Part shown: one piece after another, positions 1-8,277 of the stretch | Numbering within the stretch: the first letter of the stretch is position 1 | Layout of the letters: each line of letters begins with the position of its first letter | Origin: JBDKTH01 sp964558295 | GTDB taxonomy: Bacteria > Planctomycetota > Planctomycetia > Pirellulales > Thermoguttaceae | Assembly (NCBI GenBank): GCA_964558295.1 | Contig: CAZLDQ010000100.1 | Location: forward strand, 1 to 20,523 | DNA: 20,523 nucleotides | Direction of reading: 5' to 3' | Translations under genes and position numbers: made by a program | Notes under the pieces: generated by a model | What the model was told of the DNA's origin: nothing | The model's input: only the letters and a program-made list of their open reading frames with translations | Database searches by the model: none

Positions 1-51
1 CAGGTTGGGAGAGGACTTGCACCTCCAAACCGTCAAACATGCTCGGCATAC
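1..51 (-). mobile_element. 5' end of a group IIC (class C) group II intron, partial
   Basis: Read on the minus strand from position 51, the sequence starts GTATGCCGAGCATG and reaches GGAGGTGCAAGTCCTC near position 15. Group II introns begin with GUGYG. Group IIC introns such as the Oceanobacillus iheyensis one begin, from memory, GUGUGCCCGGCAUG, followed about 20 nt later by a small hairpin with a GGUGAAAGUCC-like loop; this stretch matches both blocks. It can fold as GGUU/AACC outside and GAGG/CCUC inside, with loop UGCAAGU. Directly upstream (52-78) are a perfect hairpin and TTTT, which is the target architecture of IIC introns (hairpin then T-tract). The catalytic domain V, any reverse transcriptase gene and the 3' exon lie outside the window. 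Read without splicing, the host frame continues into unusual Cys-rich residues, consistent with non-coding sequence. Confidence 0.68.
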
Positions 52-2121
52 AAAAGGGGCAACCCAGTTGGTTGCCCCATAAACGGCAATCGTGCCGTAG
101 CGCATCACCGGCTGATTCCCCCAGAGATAGACAAACGGCACGCCCGAAAGGGCCCAGCGGCGGGCCTCGGCTAGGTATTCCGGTTTGCCGGTCAACTCAT
201 AGCCGCGCACGTAGGCCCATACCAAATAGGCCGAGGCCAGGATGTCGGGCGTGTGGAGGGCACACTCCCAAGTCTGCGCTCCACGCGGCACATCGAACCG
301 CTTCATGTAGTCCAACGTCCGGCAGGCGGCCTCCAGGATCTTCGGGTCGCCGGTCAGGCGGACATACTCCAACATCGTTACGGCCGGCTTGGCACAGATC
401 CCGTTGGCCGTGTCTTCAAAATGCCCGCGGCGATACTTGCCGTTGTAATGATACGACCCGTCGGGCTGCTGCTGTTTGGCCAGTTGCTCGGCCTGCCGGC
501 GCTGATGATCGAGCCACTCCTGGGCCCGACCGGTAACGAAGTAGATTGAGCCGTTGGGTACGTGTGCCCCGCCGGGAACCAGCTTGGGCAATTGGAGAAT
601 CTCGCCCGAAAGCCGCCAGACGCTGGAGGCCACATCGGCATACGGGTGACGTGTCCATTGGTCTTCCACGCAATGCCCCCAGCCGGCCTCGGTCTTCAGC
701 GGACCACCAAACGCCTGGAGGCAGAGCTTCCGTTGTTCCTCGGACGTCCGTGGGGCCGCGGGCACGGGCGGCAAGCCCTGACGCTTCACCACAGCATAGA
801 TCATCTCTTCCAGCGACACGTCATCCACCAGCAGCGTGGCCTCGATCCGCTGGCCACAGAGGGCCATCCGATGATCGTCGGTGCAGTCGAAGAAGTTGGG
901 CGTGGCAAACGTGGGCTGGAGTTGCATGTCCTTCCACGTCAAAGCCACAGAGCCGCGATCGGTCACATAGGCCATGAGCGGAATAGTTACCTGCATCGGA
1001 TTCGGAGCAAAGCGGAGATGAGCGGACGTTTCCACGTCGAGTGTCGAGGAACTGGCCTCGCCGGGGCCCAAGTATTCCAGACCGGAAAGAAGCCCTTGCC
1101 TCAGACTCCCCAATGCCCGCACGACCGGCCCTTCGCAGGGGCGCGGGCTATCGATCGTCACCGCAAGTTCGTTACGCGAACCGGACAAGGTGAGAGTGAC
1201 TCCCTCGCCCTGGAAGCAGAGCACGTCCTTGTTCTCAACGAGTTCCAGCTTTGGCAGTACCCCCTCCACATGAACCAGCGGACCGAGAATCGCAACCAGT
1301 CTGCCGTCGCGTTCCAAGCGGGCTACAGTCCCCTCACGGGTAACGTGGAGCGTAAACCCTGGGAATTGCCTCGTGATCCAATCTGTCGAAGCTTCCGGGT
1401 TGTATGAAAAGAGCGTTCGTCGAATGGCGGAAAAGCCCGGGCAGACTAATTCAACCCGAACCGGCTCCAAGGGACGCGTTTGTGGCACAGGCTCATCGAG
1501 TGTGAGGCGGGCTCCTGCGGCGATCAACTGCGGTTTACCAAAGAGTGTAAATGACTGGGCTTCCGAGGTGCCGTTCTTCAAGCTGACGCGCATCCGACCA
1601 GGAGCTACGTCGATCCGTTCGAGGGCCACCGGCGGGGGAATCTCACGGACTAGGCGAAGCGCGGCGATGTCCAGGTCGCCGACGTCTTGACCCGGATCGA
1701 TTCGCAGGCTGGTCAGCGTGCCGGCGACTTCGAAGCGAACTGTCAACTCATGCCATTGACCGTCGTGTTTCAGGGGGAAGTCACACTGTTTTTCACCGTC
1801 CATCTCGGGCGACTGCTCAGTGGCCCAATAGACACTCCCTCGGCCGACACCGTTTGCACGGACTCTCAACTGCAACGCAAGACTCCCCCCCGGCGTCTTC
1901 AGCGGCTGGCCGAAATACGGGTCTCTGCCCGTGCAGTGCACCTTAAGCAAACCACCTTCGACGGCGAGCTCGCAGTTGTGCCAAGCCTTCCAGTCGGCCG
2001 TGTCGGCAAAGGTCCATTCGCGGATCAGTTCCGTGCGCACCGGCAGCGGCACGGGGTTGATCTGCGGTGTTGCCGAGGTTGTAGAGCAGACCAGAAACGC
2101 AAGTACAGGGACGAGGGGCAT
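52..2121 (-). CDS. Secreted six-hairpin-glycosidase-like protein, 5' exon (interrupted by an intron, 3' part outside window)
   Basis: The 690 visible codons stay open from ATG at 2121 to the proposed intron junction. The N-terminus (MPLVPVLAFLVCSTTSATP) is a short Sec-type signal peptide. Residues about 30-165 look like a beta-sandwich carbohydrate-binding-type module (EWTFADTADW, then GQWHELTVRF). From about residue 525 to the end the protein is helical with repeated Trp/Tyr/Asp patterns (QEWLDHQRRQAEQL, DGSYHYNGKYRRGHFEDT, AVTMLEYVRLTGD, YLVWAYVRGYELTG), typical of (alpha/alpha)6 six-hairpin glycosidase folds of planctomycetes. The likely role is extracytoplasmic polysaccharide processing; the substrate is unknown. 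GGAG about 10 nt upstream of the ATG could serve as ribosome-binding site. A run of seven G on the coding strand near 1885 was checked and does not break the frame. The exon ends on a codon boundary (GCC CCT TTT), so splicing could restore the frame. The family call is moderate and the reading frame is firm. Confidence 0.7.
56..78 (-). repeat. Perfect 9-bp hairpin in coding sequence, probable intron target site
   Basis: GGGGCAACC (56-64) and GGTTGCCCC (70-78) are perfect inverted repeats around a 5-nt loop. On the minus strand the right side is followed by TTTT (55-52), so the site resembles a rho-independent terminator although it lies within codons for Tyr-Gly-Ala-Thr-Asn-Trp-Val-Ala-Pro-Phe. 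Group IIC introns recognise such stem-loops instead of a long exon-binding sequence, and the proposed intron begins at the next base. Confidence 0.75.
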
Positions 2122-2140
2122 CGGGAGACTCCGGATCTGA

Positions 2141-2182
2141 GAGTGACGATTGCAGATTGAAAATGCAAATGGAGAATTGGCC
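2141..2182. repeat. Heptad-periodic intergenic sequence
   Basis: The gap between the DUF4177-like gene and the glycosidase-like gene can be written as about six 7-nt units in register, for example GATTGCA followed by GATTGAA. It belongs to the same 7-nt-periodic class as the sequences at 8243, 13482, 13549, 15050, 15128 and 19202. Confidence 0.45.
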
Positions 2183-2189
2183 AAGCCGC

Positions 2190-2549
2190 TTAGGGCGTTT
2201 GGCCCGCATCATCCGGGGGAGGCAGCGGCTCGGGCATCTTGAAGTCGAACTCGTCGCCGCTAAGGTCAAATCCTTGGAGGGCGCCCGCCGCTTCATCGGC
2301 CACTTGCGGCATCGCTTCGGAAACCACGGCGGCTGTCGTCTGACCGTCGGACGACTGAAGCAGCGGCCGCTTTAAGATGGCCGTCCAAGCCGAAACGCCC
2401 TTGAGGTCGCGGTTGTAGCTGGCGGAAACCAGTTCCCAGCCGGACTTGCCGGCCTCGTTCAATTCGCTCAAAAGGGTCGTTTCCGTGTACTTGTTGATAA
2501 TCCGGTATTCCCACTTCTGCTGCACCTGTACGATCACGGTTCGCGTCAT
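2190..2549 (-). CDS. Small DUF4177-like protein
   Basis: This 119-residue protein contains WEYRIINKYTETTLLSELN and GKSGWELVSASYNR, the pattern of the DUF4177 family (aromatic beta-strand, then a helix, then a GWELV strand), whose function is unknown. There is no signal peptide or membrane segment, so it is probably cytoplasmic. The C-terminal 30 residues are acidic and proline-rich (DLSGDEFDFKMPEP), likely disordered. The ATG at 2549 is chosen because AGGAG lies 7 nt upstream; a TTG two codons earlier would sit too close to it. The gene lies 124 nt downstream of the oxidoreductase stop, beyond a strong hairpin, and 68 nt upstream of the glycosidase-like gene, so it may share transcription with the latter. 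The family assignment rests on the GWELV region only. Confidence 0.72.
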   Translation of the reverse strand: MTRTVIVQVQQKWEYRIINKYTETTLLSELNEAGKSGWELVSASYNRDLKGVSAWTAILKRPLLQSSDGQTTAAVVSEAMPQVADEAAGALQGFDLSGDEFDFKMPEPLPPPDDAGQTP

Positions 2550-2580
2550 GATCAAGCTCCTGTCAGGTCACGATAGAAGC

Positions 2581-2616
2581 CAGGGTGCTGAGACCGGTCA
2601 AAGTCCCAGCACCCTG
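2581..2616 (-). terminator. Stem-loop downstream of the oxidoreductase gene
   Basis: CAGGGTGCTG (2581-2590) and CAGCACCCTG (2607-2616) form a perfect 10-bp stem with a 16-nt loop, 57 nt beyond the oxidoreductase stop codon on the minus strand. No U-tract follows, so it may act as a terminator only with help or may protect a 3' end. Confidence 0.45.
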
Positions 2617-2673
2617 AGGATTTGTATCAGTCGCAGCGGTCAAGGTCGCCACCCAAACGCCACAAAGTCGCTC

Positions 2674-4134
2674 TTATACCTTGTCGACCGCTGGTACGAC
2701 GAACGGCTTGCGATAGGCGCGAGTGAGCATTGCGTTGGCCGCCTCGTTGCCGGGGAAGGTTTCGCTGGTCGGATCAAAGGCGATCGGCCCGCCGTAGCCG
2801 AGCGTGGTCTTTTTCAGATCGACGCCGTTGGCGGCCAAATGCGAAGAGAACCGCTCGAAGGTTTCTTGGGTGTCCTCATTGCTCTTGACCTGTTCGAGCC
2901 GCTTCTGGACTTCGCTAAAGGGGAGCTGTTGGCCGAGTCGGTAGGCGATGTTACCTGTGTGGCACAAGGCGCTGGAAAGGTGCCCTTCCAGGATGTCACC
3001 GTTGAGGTCCTTGTAGTTGCGGCTCCGTACGGCGTCAATGAAGTTGGCAAAGTGGTCACCGCTGCCGTTGAACTTCTTGACGACCTTGCCTTCCTTGTCC
3101 AGGGCAAAACCGCCGGTGTAGCTATTGAGGACGACGTAGCCTTCGCTACCGTAGAAGATAACGCCCACCTTGGCCTCGCGCAACGGGTCGGTCTCCAGGC
3201 CGCGGACTTCGAACACCAGCGTCTTGCCAGGGAACTCGTGGATGATCACCTGGGTATTGGCCGTCTCCCCGGCGTCTTCGTAGCCCAACCGGCCGCCGTA
3301 GGAAAGCACGGAGCTGCTCAACGTGTCAAGACCGAGGCCCCAGCGGGCGATGTCCATCTGGTGGATCCCCTGGTTGCCCAGATCGCCGTTGCCGCAGTCC
3401 CACTGCCAATGCCAGTCGTAGTGGAATCGCGGCCGGGTCACCGGCTTGATCTCGGCCGGGCCGAACCAGAGGTTCGCGTCGATCTCGGGCGGCACGGGGT
3501 AGTTGCCCTTCGGACCGATCGACTTGCGACGCTAGTAGCACAGGCCGCGGGCCAGCTTCACCTCGCCGATCTTCCCCGACTTGACGTAGTCAATCGCCTC
3601 AATCGTGCCGGTCATCGTGCGGCACTGGGTCCCCGCCTCGCAAATGCGGTTGTACTTTCGAGCCGCGGCGACCGCGACACGTCCTTCAAGCACGTTGTGG
3701 CTGACTGGCTTTTCCACGTAAACGTCTTTGCCGGCCTGCATAGCCCAGATGGCAACGAGCGAGTGCCAGTGGTTGGGCGTGGCCGTGGAGACTAGGTCAA
3801 GCGACTTATCGTCAAAGGCTTCGCGCATGTCGCGCACAAACTTGGGCCGGCGGCCCAGCTTCTTAGCCACGGCGTCCGCCCGCATGTTGCCGATCTTCTC
3901 GTCAGGGTCGACGATATAGGCTATGTCGATATCTTTGCGCGCACAGAAGGCGTTCAGGTGTTCACCGCCCCGGCCGCCAACACCCACGATGGCGATCGAT
4001 AGTTTTTCGTTGGGGCTGGTGCTCTGCTTCGTGTCGGCAGCCAAAGCCTTGGCCACGGGCAACGTACCGGCAGCCGCCACGGCGGCAGCCAACACGGAGT
4101 CTTCAAGGAAACGGCGTCGGGTGTAGCGTGTCAT
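2674..4134 (-). pseudogene. Tat-exported Gfo/Idh/MocA oxidoreductase with one in-frame TAG
   Basis: Start ATG at 4134. Residues 5-30 are a twin-arginine signal (TRRRFLEDS, then an Ala-rich hydrophobic stretch), so the product would be exported folded. The NAD(P)-binding Rossmann motif is at about 46-57 (IAIVGVGGRGGE), the family EKP motif at 141-143, and the conserved substrate-side His in GNQGIHQMDIARW follows in the C-terminal half. Such proteins oxidise or epimerise sugars, inositols or their derivatives; the substrate cannot be read from sequence. Codon 201 (3532-3534) is TAG between GLCY and RRKSIGP. The frame is otherwise continuous to TAA at 2674 with no insertion or deletion. Planctomycete homologues, from memory, have Lys here (AAG), so a single A-to-T change explains the stop. 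As written, translation gives a 200-residue fragment containing only the nucleotide-binding domain. It could be a true nonsense mutation or a base-call error. Confidence 0.85.
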
Positions 4135-4495
4135 GGAGAGAAACCTTTCGAAGCCTAAGGTAGGTAGTACGTAAAGCGGCTGGCAGGGATCAAAGGCCGC
4201 GTGCACGGGAACACCAACGGGCACGCAGCCCCGGCGCCGCTCGCCTCCCATTTGCCTTAAGATAAGCGGAAGCAAGGGGTTGTGCAAGTGTTCGCTCCAA
4301 TTTATACATCCGCCATGCGACAAAATTCCCGCAGCAAGCCAGGACGCGACACAAGTGGTGTGGGCTAACGGGCTTGGGCGGCGAAGCAAGCCGGAACCGT
4401 CCGCGACTTCCAACGCGAGCGCCCAGCACCAGTACCGGGGCTAAATCGGGTTTCGTCGGCGCTACCACTTGACCGTATTGCGTACAGTGTACCCC
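4135..4495. other. Intergenic region without a recognised gene
   Basis: These 361 nt separate two minus-strand genes. They must carry the oxidoreductase 5' region, but I see no convincing -35/-10 pair. A short inverted repeat, GGCTTG (4371-4376) with CAAGCC (4387-4392), and the small palindrome GTACAGTGTAC just past the beta-propeller stop are the only structures noticed. Short reading frames here lack ribosome-binding sites and protein-like composition. Confidence 0.5.
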
Positions 4496-5755
4496 CTACT
4501 TCTCCGCGCGCACGTCGTAACAAAGCAATACGTCCTGATCCCGCAAGAACAACAACCCGTTGGCAATCACCGGATGGGGCCAACTGGCTTTGCCGCTGCG
4601 GTCAGGCTGGTCGAAACGGCCTTTGAGCTGGAAGCCGTCGGGCGTGGCGATCAGGAGACTCATGGGGCCTTTTTCGCTACGGGCATAGAGCATCCCGTCG
4701 GCGTAGAGCAGCGAACACTTCCCGCAGCTTCGATCGGTCCAAAGCGTTTTGCCGGTTCGGAAGTCCAGACAGGTGAGGATGCTCGGGTTGCTGCACCCAT
4801 AGAGATGGTCATCGACAAGAATCACGCCACCATGATGGTTCTGCATGTCCTTGGTGAAGTACATCTCCTGAGCTGTGAATCCATTGCCGCTCTTCTTGAT
4901 CCAGGCCAGACCGCCACCCGTGTTGTAACCACTGGCCGCAAAGATGGTCTGGCGATACCAGATACAGGTGGCCACGTTGGCCACTTTGCTGGCTGGTCGA
5001 TCGTAGCGCCACAGAGGTGCCCCATCCTTGGCGCGAACGCCGATCACTCCCTTGGCCGTCAGAGTGACATACTGCTCGACCTTGCCGAACCTCGCCTTGA
5101 TCACCGAGCTATAGGCTGCCGGATCGCCGACTGGGGCTTGCCAGACCGTCCGACCGTCGGTCTTTTGAACGGCGGCGAGCGTTGCCTTTGATCCGCCGGG
5201 GGTAAAGATCACCCACGGGCCGTCGACTAGCACCGACTCCGAGTAGCCCCATTCGGGGATCTTGCCGCCAAAATCCTTGACCAAGTCGCGCTGCCAGTAT
5301 TGCTGGCCGGTCTTAGCATCCAGACAAACCAAGTCGCCGTTAATGCCTAGGGTGTAAATGCGCCCATCATCGTACGTGGGCGTGGCACGGGGGCCGGGAT
5401 AGCCGGCGCCAGTATGGCGGATCGGACCGACCGGCGTAGCCCAGACTTCTTTACCTTCCTTGGTCCAATCGAGCGCGATCACCCACTCTTTGCCGTCGCG
5501 GTCGCCCATCGTAAACAACAGATCGCCGACGATCGACGGGCCGCTATAGCCCTCGCCCAACCCGGTGGCCTTCCAAAGCAGCTTTGGACCACCATCGGGC
5601 CACTCCTTGAGCAACCCGGTCTCCCGGCAAATGCCGTCACGGTTCGGGCCTCGCCAGGCAGGCCAGTCCTCGGCCAGGGTCAGACGAACGGAGGCGGCGG
5701 TCAGGCACAGGCAGGCTAACGAGACCACGAATCGGTAGGGCTTCAGGCGGGGCAT
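4496..5755 (-). CDS. Secreted PQQ-repeat (BamB-like) beta-propeller protein
   Basis: This 419-residue protein starts at ATG 5755, with GAGGAG 8 nt upstream; the frame is open further upstream but has no site as good. Residues 1-28 are a Sec signal peptide (KPYRFVVSLACLCLTAASVRLTLAE). The mature part opens with DWPAWRGPNRDGIC, the usual N-terminus of planctomycete outer-membrane-assembly-BamB-like or PQQ-binding-like proteins. It continues with beta-propeller blades such as DLVCLDAKTGQQYWQRDL, RAKDGAPLWRYDR and TCLDFRTGKTLWTD, each carrying the TG-x-x-x-W signature. The product probably acts outside the cytoplasmic membrane as a binding scaffold or a PQQ-dependent-dehydrogenase relative; no catalytic residues can be assigned. 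It is divergent from the DUF4139 gene and seems to be transcribed on its own. Stop codon is TAG. Confidence 0.85.
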   Translation of the reverse strand: MPRLKPYRFVVSLACLCLTAASVRLTLAEDWPAWRGPNRDGICRETGLLKEWPDGGPKLLWKATGLGEGYSGPSIVGDLLFTMGDRDGKEWVIALDWTKEGKEVWATPVGPIRHTGAGYPGPRATPTYDDGRIYTLGINGDLVCLDAKTGQQYWQRDLVKDFGGKIPEWGYSESVLVDGPWVIFTPGGSKATLAAVQKTDGRTVWQAPVGDPAAYSSVIKARFGKVEQYVTLTAKGVIGVRAKDGAPLWRYDRPASKVANVATCIWYRQTIFAASGYNTGGGLAWIKKSGNGFTAQEMYFTKDMQNHHGGVILVDDHLYGCSNPSILTCLDFRTGKTLWTDRSCGKCSLLYADGMLYARSEKGPMSLLIATPDGFQLKGRFDQPDRSGKASWPHPVIANGLLFLRDQDVLLCYDVRAEK

Positions 5756-5795
5756 GCAGTTTCTCCTCAGGGCAGATCGAGGGGTGTCTCGTCTG

Positions 5796-5823
5796 AGTTT
5801 ACCTGCCGGAGAACGGTTTGCAA
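5796..5823 (-). promoter_or_regulatory. Candidate sigma-70 promoter of the beta-propeller gene
   Basis: On the minus strand TTGCAA (5818-5823) and TAAACT (5796-5801) are separated by 16 nt, about 40 nt upstream of the ATG at 5755. Each hexamer matches the consensus at four of six positions. This is sequence resemblance only. Confidence 0.35.
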
Positions 5824-5991
5824 ACGAAGATCGCAGAAAACAGTCCCCACACCAGAGGGGGCCCTTGCCTTTCTCTCTTGGATTCCCGAAACTTCTTCCC
5901 AGATTCCTGCGTCCAATACGCGGACTTGTCCGGCGATCCGGCAATCGTCTTTTCACCCCAGCGCAGTGCCTTTTCTCAGGAGACTATGGCA

Positions 5992-8127
5992 ATGTCCCCT
6001 CGTTTTGCTTCACACCTCGCGGGTCTGCTTGTCAGTGTGGCTAGCCTATTCCCGCTGGTCCCCTCGGCCGTCGCAGCCGACCAGAGCTCGGCCAATCTGC
6101 CGCTGAAGCGAGTCGTACTCTTCAGCTCGGGCGTCGGGTTCTTTGAACACGACGGCCACGTAGAGGGCAATGCCGACGTGCAGATGAAGTTCAATGTCCA
6201 GGATGTCAACGACTTGTTGAAGAGCATGGTGGTCGAAGATCTTGGCGGCGGGCAGGTTTCAACGGTTAGCTACGGTTCCAAGGACCCGATTACCAAAACG
6301 CTCAAGTCGTTTGCCATCGACCTGACAACCAACCCCACGTTATTTGACCTCCTCCAGCAAGTGCGCGGCGAACGGGTCGAGTTGGAAGTTCCCGAAAAGA
6401 TTGCCGGCATAGTCGTCGGCTTGGAGAAACGCAAGGACCGCGTGGGGGAAAAGGAAGTGGTCGAAATCCAAGTGCTCAACCTGCTGACCGACGGCGGTCT
6501 GCGATCGGTCCATCTGGATACGGTCAACCGCATCAAACTGCTCAACGACAAGCTCGACGCCGAGCTGCACAAAGCTCTGGCCCTCTTGGCCTCGTCGCAC
6601 GACACCGACAAGAAGACCGTGACGATCAGTTTCCTCGGCCAGGGAAAGCGGCAAGCCCGCGTCGGCTATATCCAGGAAACACCCGTTTGGAAAACCAGCT
6701 ATCGGCTCGTGCTGACCGACGACCACCAGCCGTTCTTGCAAGGCTGGGCGATCGTGGAAAACACCACGGAAGAAGACTGGTCGGACGTGAATCTGACCTT
6801 GGTCAGCGGCAGGCCGATCTCGTTCGTGATGGATTTGTACCAGCCGCTCTACGTGCCCCGGCCGGAAATCCAGTTGGAATTATATGGTTCGTTGCGTCCA
6901 CAGGTCTATGGCCAGGACTTGGCCCGCCGTGAGAAGGAGTTTCTTAGCCTGAGCAGGACGAAGGCTGCGGTTGACATGCTGGCTCCGGCGAACGAGATGC
7001 GAATGGCGCCAGGCTCCCCTTCGCCAAGCAAGCCAATGGAAAGGGCAGGTGCCTATCGCGGGGAAAAGCAGAGACTCCTAGATGAAACTGAAGCCGGCGA
7101 GAAGGCCAAGCCAGAAGAGCCAAAGTGGCAACTCCAGCAGGGCGTGCAATCGGCTGCCATAGCGGGCGACGTGGGGAGCCTGTTTCAATACGTAATTCGC
7201 ACGCCGGTCAATTTACCGCGCCAGCAATCGGCCATGTTGCCGATCGTCAACAGCGAGATCAAGGGAGAAAAAGTCTCGATCTACAACCAGGCGGTTCAGG
7301 CAAAGCATCCCTTGAACGGCCTCAAGATGACCAACACGACCGATCTGCACCTGATGCAAGGGCCGATCACCGTATTGGACGACGGCGTCTATGCGGGCGA
7401 TGCGAAGATCGACGACCTGCCGCCCGGCAGCGAGCGGTTGATCAGCTACGCGATGGACCTCGACACGGAAGTGGCTCCAGAAGTCAAACCCCGGGCAGGG
7501 AAGATCCTCAAGGTGCGTCTGCTCAAGGGGATGATGTATGTCGACCACAAGTACGCCCGGGCAACGGAGTATACGGTGAAGAACTCGGGCCGCAAGGCAA
7601 AGAAAGTGCTCATCGAGTATCCGGTCGAATCGGAGTGGAAGCTGGTGGCTCCCAAGGAGCCCGCGGAAAAGACCCGCGATAAGTACCGTTTCGCCGTGGA
7701 GGCCAAACCGGGCGAACCAGCCAAGCTCCTGGTCGAAGAGGAGCGGACCGAAGGGCAGCAGATTGGCTTGTCGAACATGGACGACCACATGATCCGCATC
7801 TACGTGAGTGCCCCCGAAGTGAGCGACCGGGTCAAAGCCGCCTTGACCGAAGTGGTCAAGCAGCGGCAGTCGATCCAGCAGGTCGCCGACATGCGAGAAC
7901 AACTCCAGCAGCGCATCAAGGAGATTGGCGAGGACCAAGCCCGCATCCGCGAGAACATGCTCCGCCTCGACCGAACCAGCGAGATCTACAAAACCTATGT
8001 GAAGAAGTTCAGCGACCAGGAAACGGAAATCGAAAAGCTCCGCGCCGAGATCGTCGAACTCCAAACCCGGGAAAACCAGCTCCGCAAAGCGTTGGACGAC
8101 TATCTAGTCGGGCTCGATCTACAGTAA
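5992..8127 (+). CDS. Secreted DUF4139 domain-containing protein
   Basis: The protein has 711 residues from ATG 5992, chosen because AGGAG (5978-5982) is 9 nt upstream; the ATG at 5986 in the same frame would leave only 3 nt. Residues 1-28 form a signal peptide (LAGLLVSVASLFPLVPSAVAA). It then begins LKRVVLFSSGVGFFEHDG, the characteristic start of DUF4139 proteins, with further blocks typical of the family (TPVWKTSYRLVL, GWAIVENTTEEDWSDVNLTLVSGRPISF). An insertion rich in charge and proline spans about residues 320-385. The last 100 residues are a predicted coiled coil (MREQLQQRIKEIGEDQARIRENML). The function of DUF4139 proteins is not established; the family overlaps with MuiA-like proteins. 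The likely location is the periplasm or envelope. It is convergent with the beta-helix gene, with a long stem-loop between them. Confidence 0.85.
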   Translation: MSPRFASHLAGLLVSVASLFPLVPSAVAADQSSANLPLKRVVLFSSGVGFFEHDGHVEGNADVQMKFNVQDVNDLLKSMVVEDLGGGQVSTVSYGSKDPITKTLKSFAIDLTTNPTLFDLLQQVRGERVELEVPEKIAGIVVGLEKRKDRVGEKEVVEIQVLNLLTDGGLRSVHLDTVNRIKLLNDKLDAELHKALALLASSHDTDKKTVTISFLGQGKRQARVGYIQETPVWKTSYRLVLTDDHQPFLQGWAIVENTTEEDWSDVNLTLVSGRPISFVMDLYQPLYVPRPEIQLELYGSLRPQVYGQDLARREKEFLSLSRTKAAVDMLAPANEMRMAPGSPSPSKPMERAGAYRGEKQRLLDETEAGEKAKPEEPKWQLQQGVQSAAIAGDVGSLFQYVIRTPVNLPRQQSAMLPIVNSEIKGEKVSIYNQAVQAKHPLNGLKMTNTTDLHLMQGPITVLDDGVYAGDAKIDDLPPGSERLISYAMDLDTEVAPEVKPRAGKILKVRLLKGMMYVDHKYARATEYTVKNSGRKAKKVLIEYPVESEWKLVAPKEPAEKTRDKYRFAVEAKPGEPAKLLVEEERTEGQQIGLSNMDDHMIRIYVSAPEVSDRVKAALTEVVKQRQSIQQVADMREQLQQRIKEIGEDQARIRENMLRLDRTSEIYKTYVKKFSDQETEIEKLRAEIVELQTRENQLRKALDDYLVGLDLQ

Positions 8128-8145
8128 CGGAACGGACGAGGGGCT

Positions 8146-8207
8146 ACACGCCGAACGAGCGAATGAACTCTTGTGAGTCCAAGCGGGATTTCGCTCGTTC
8201 AGCGTGT
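8146..8207. terminator. Long stem-loop between convergent genes
   Basis: Positions 8146-8163 and 8190-8207 pair over 18 bp with a single imperfect position (C-A read on plus, a U-G wobble read on minus), around a 26-nt loop. It lies 19 nt past the DUF4139 stop and about 60 nt past the beta-helix gene stop on the other strand. There is no U-tract, so it fits a bidirectional, factor-assisted terminator or a 3'-end stabiliser. Confidence 0.5.
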
Positions 8208-8242
8208 CAATGATTTCGGCTGTTAGTACTTCGTCATTGTCT

Positions 8243-8277
8243 CGTCATTGGTCTTTCGACATTCGTCATTCTTCCCC
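8243..8277. repeat. Heptad-periodic sequence overlapping the beta-helix stop codon
   Basis: Five consecutive 7-nt units in register include CGTCATT (twice), GGTCTTT and CGACATT; another CGTCATT copy lies out of register at 8232-8238. On the minus strand the TGA stop of the beta-helix gene is inside the block. Positions 8252-8272 match 19201-19221 at 19 of 21 bases. Confidence 0.55.

Noticed and set aside
1..35. tRNA- or tmRNA-like segment at the left edge
   Set aside because: No cloverleaf, T-loop or CCA end can be drawn; the group IIC intron 5' end explains the sequence better.
1880..1895. Possible frameshift in the seven-base C run of the glycosidase-like gene
   Set aside because: Recounting the run (seven C on plus) keeps the frame open on both sides; an apparent stop came from a miscount.
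3532..3534. TAG recoding (pyrrolysine or suppressor use) in the oxidoreductase
   Set aside because: TAG is an ordinary stop for at least six neighbouring genes, and no suppressor tRNA or pyl gene is visible.
2446..3795. 449-codon plus-strand reading frame opposite the oxidoreductase
   Set aside because: It spans two minus-strand genes and the gap between them and shows no domain. The minus-strand oxidoreductase has clear motifs on both sides of the TAG.
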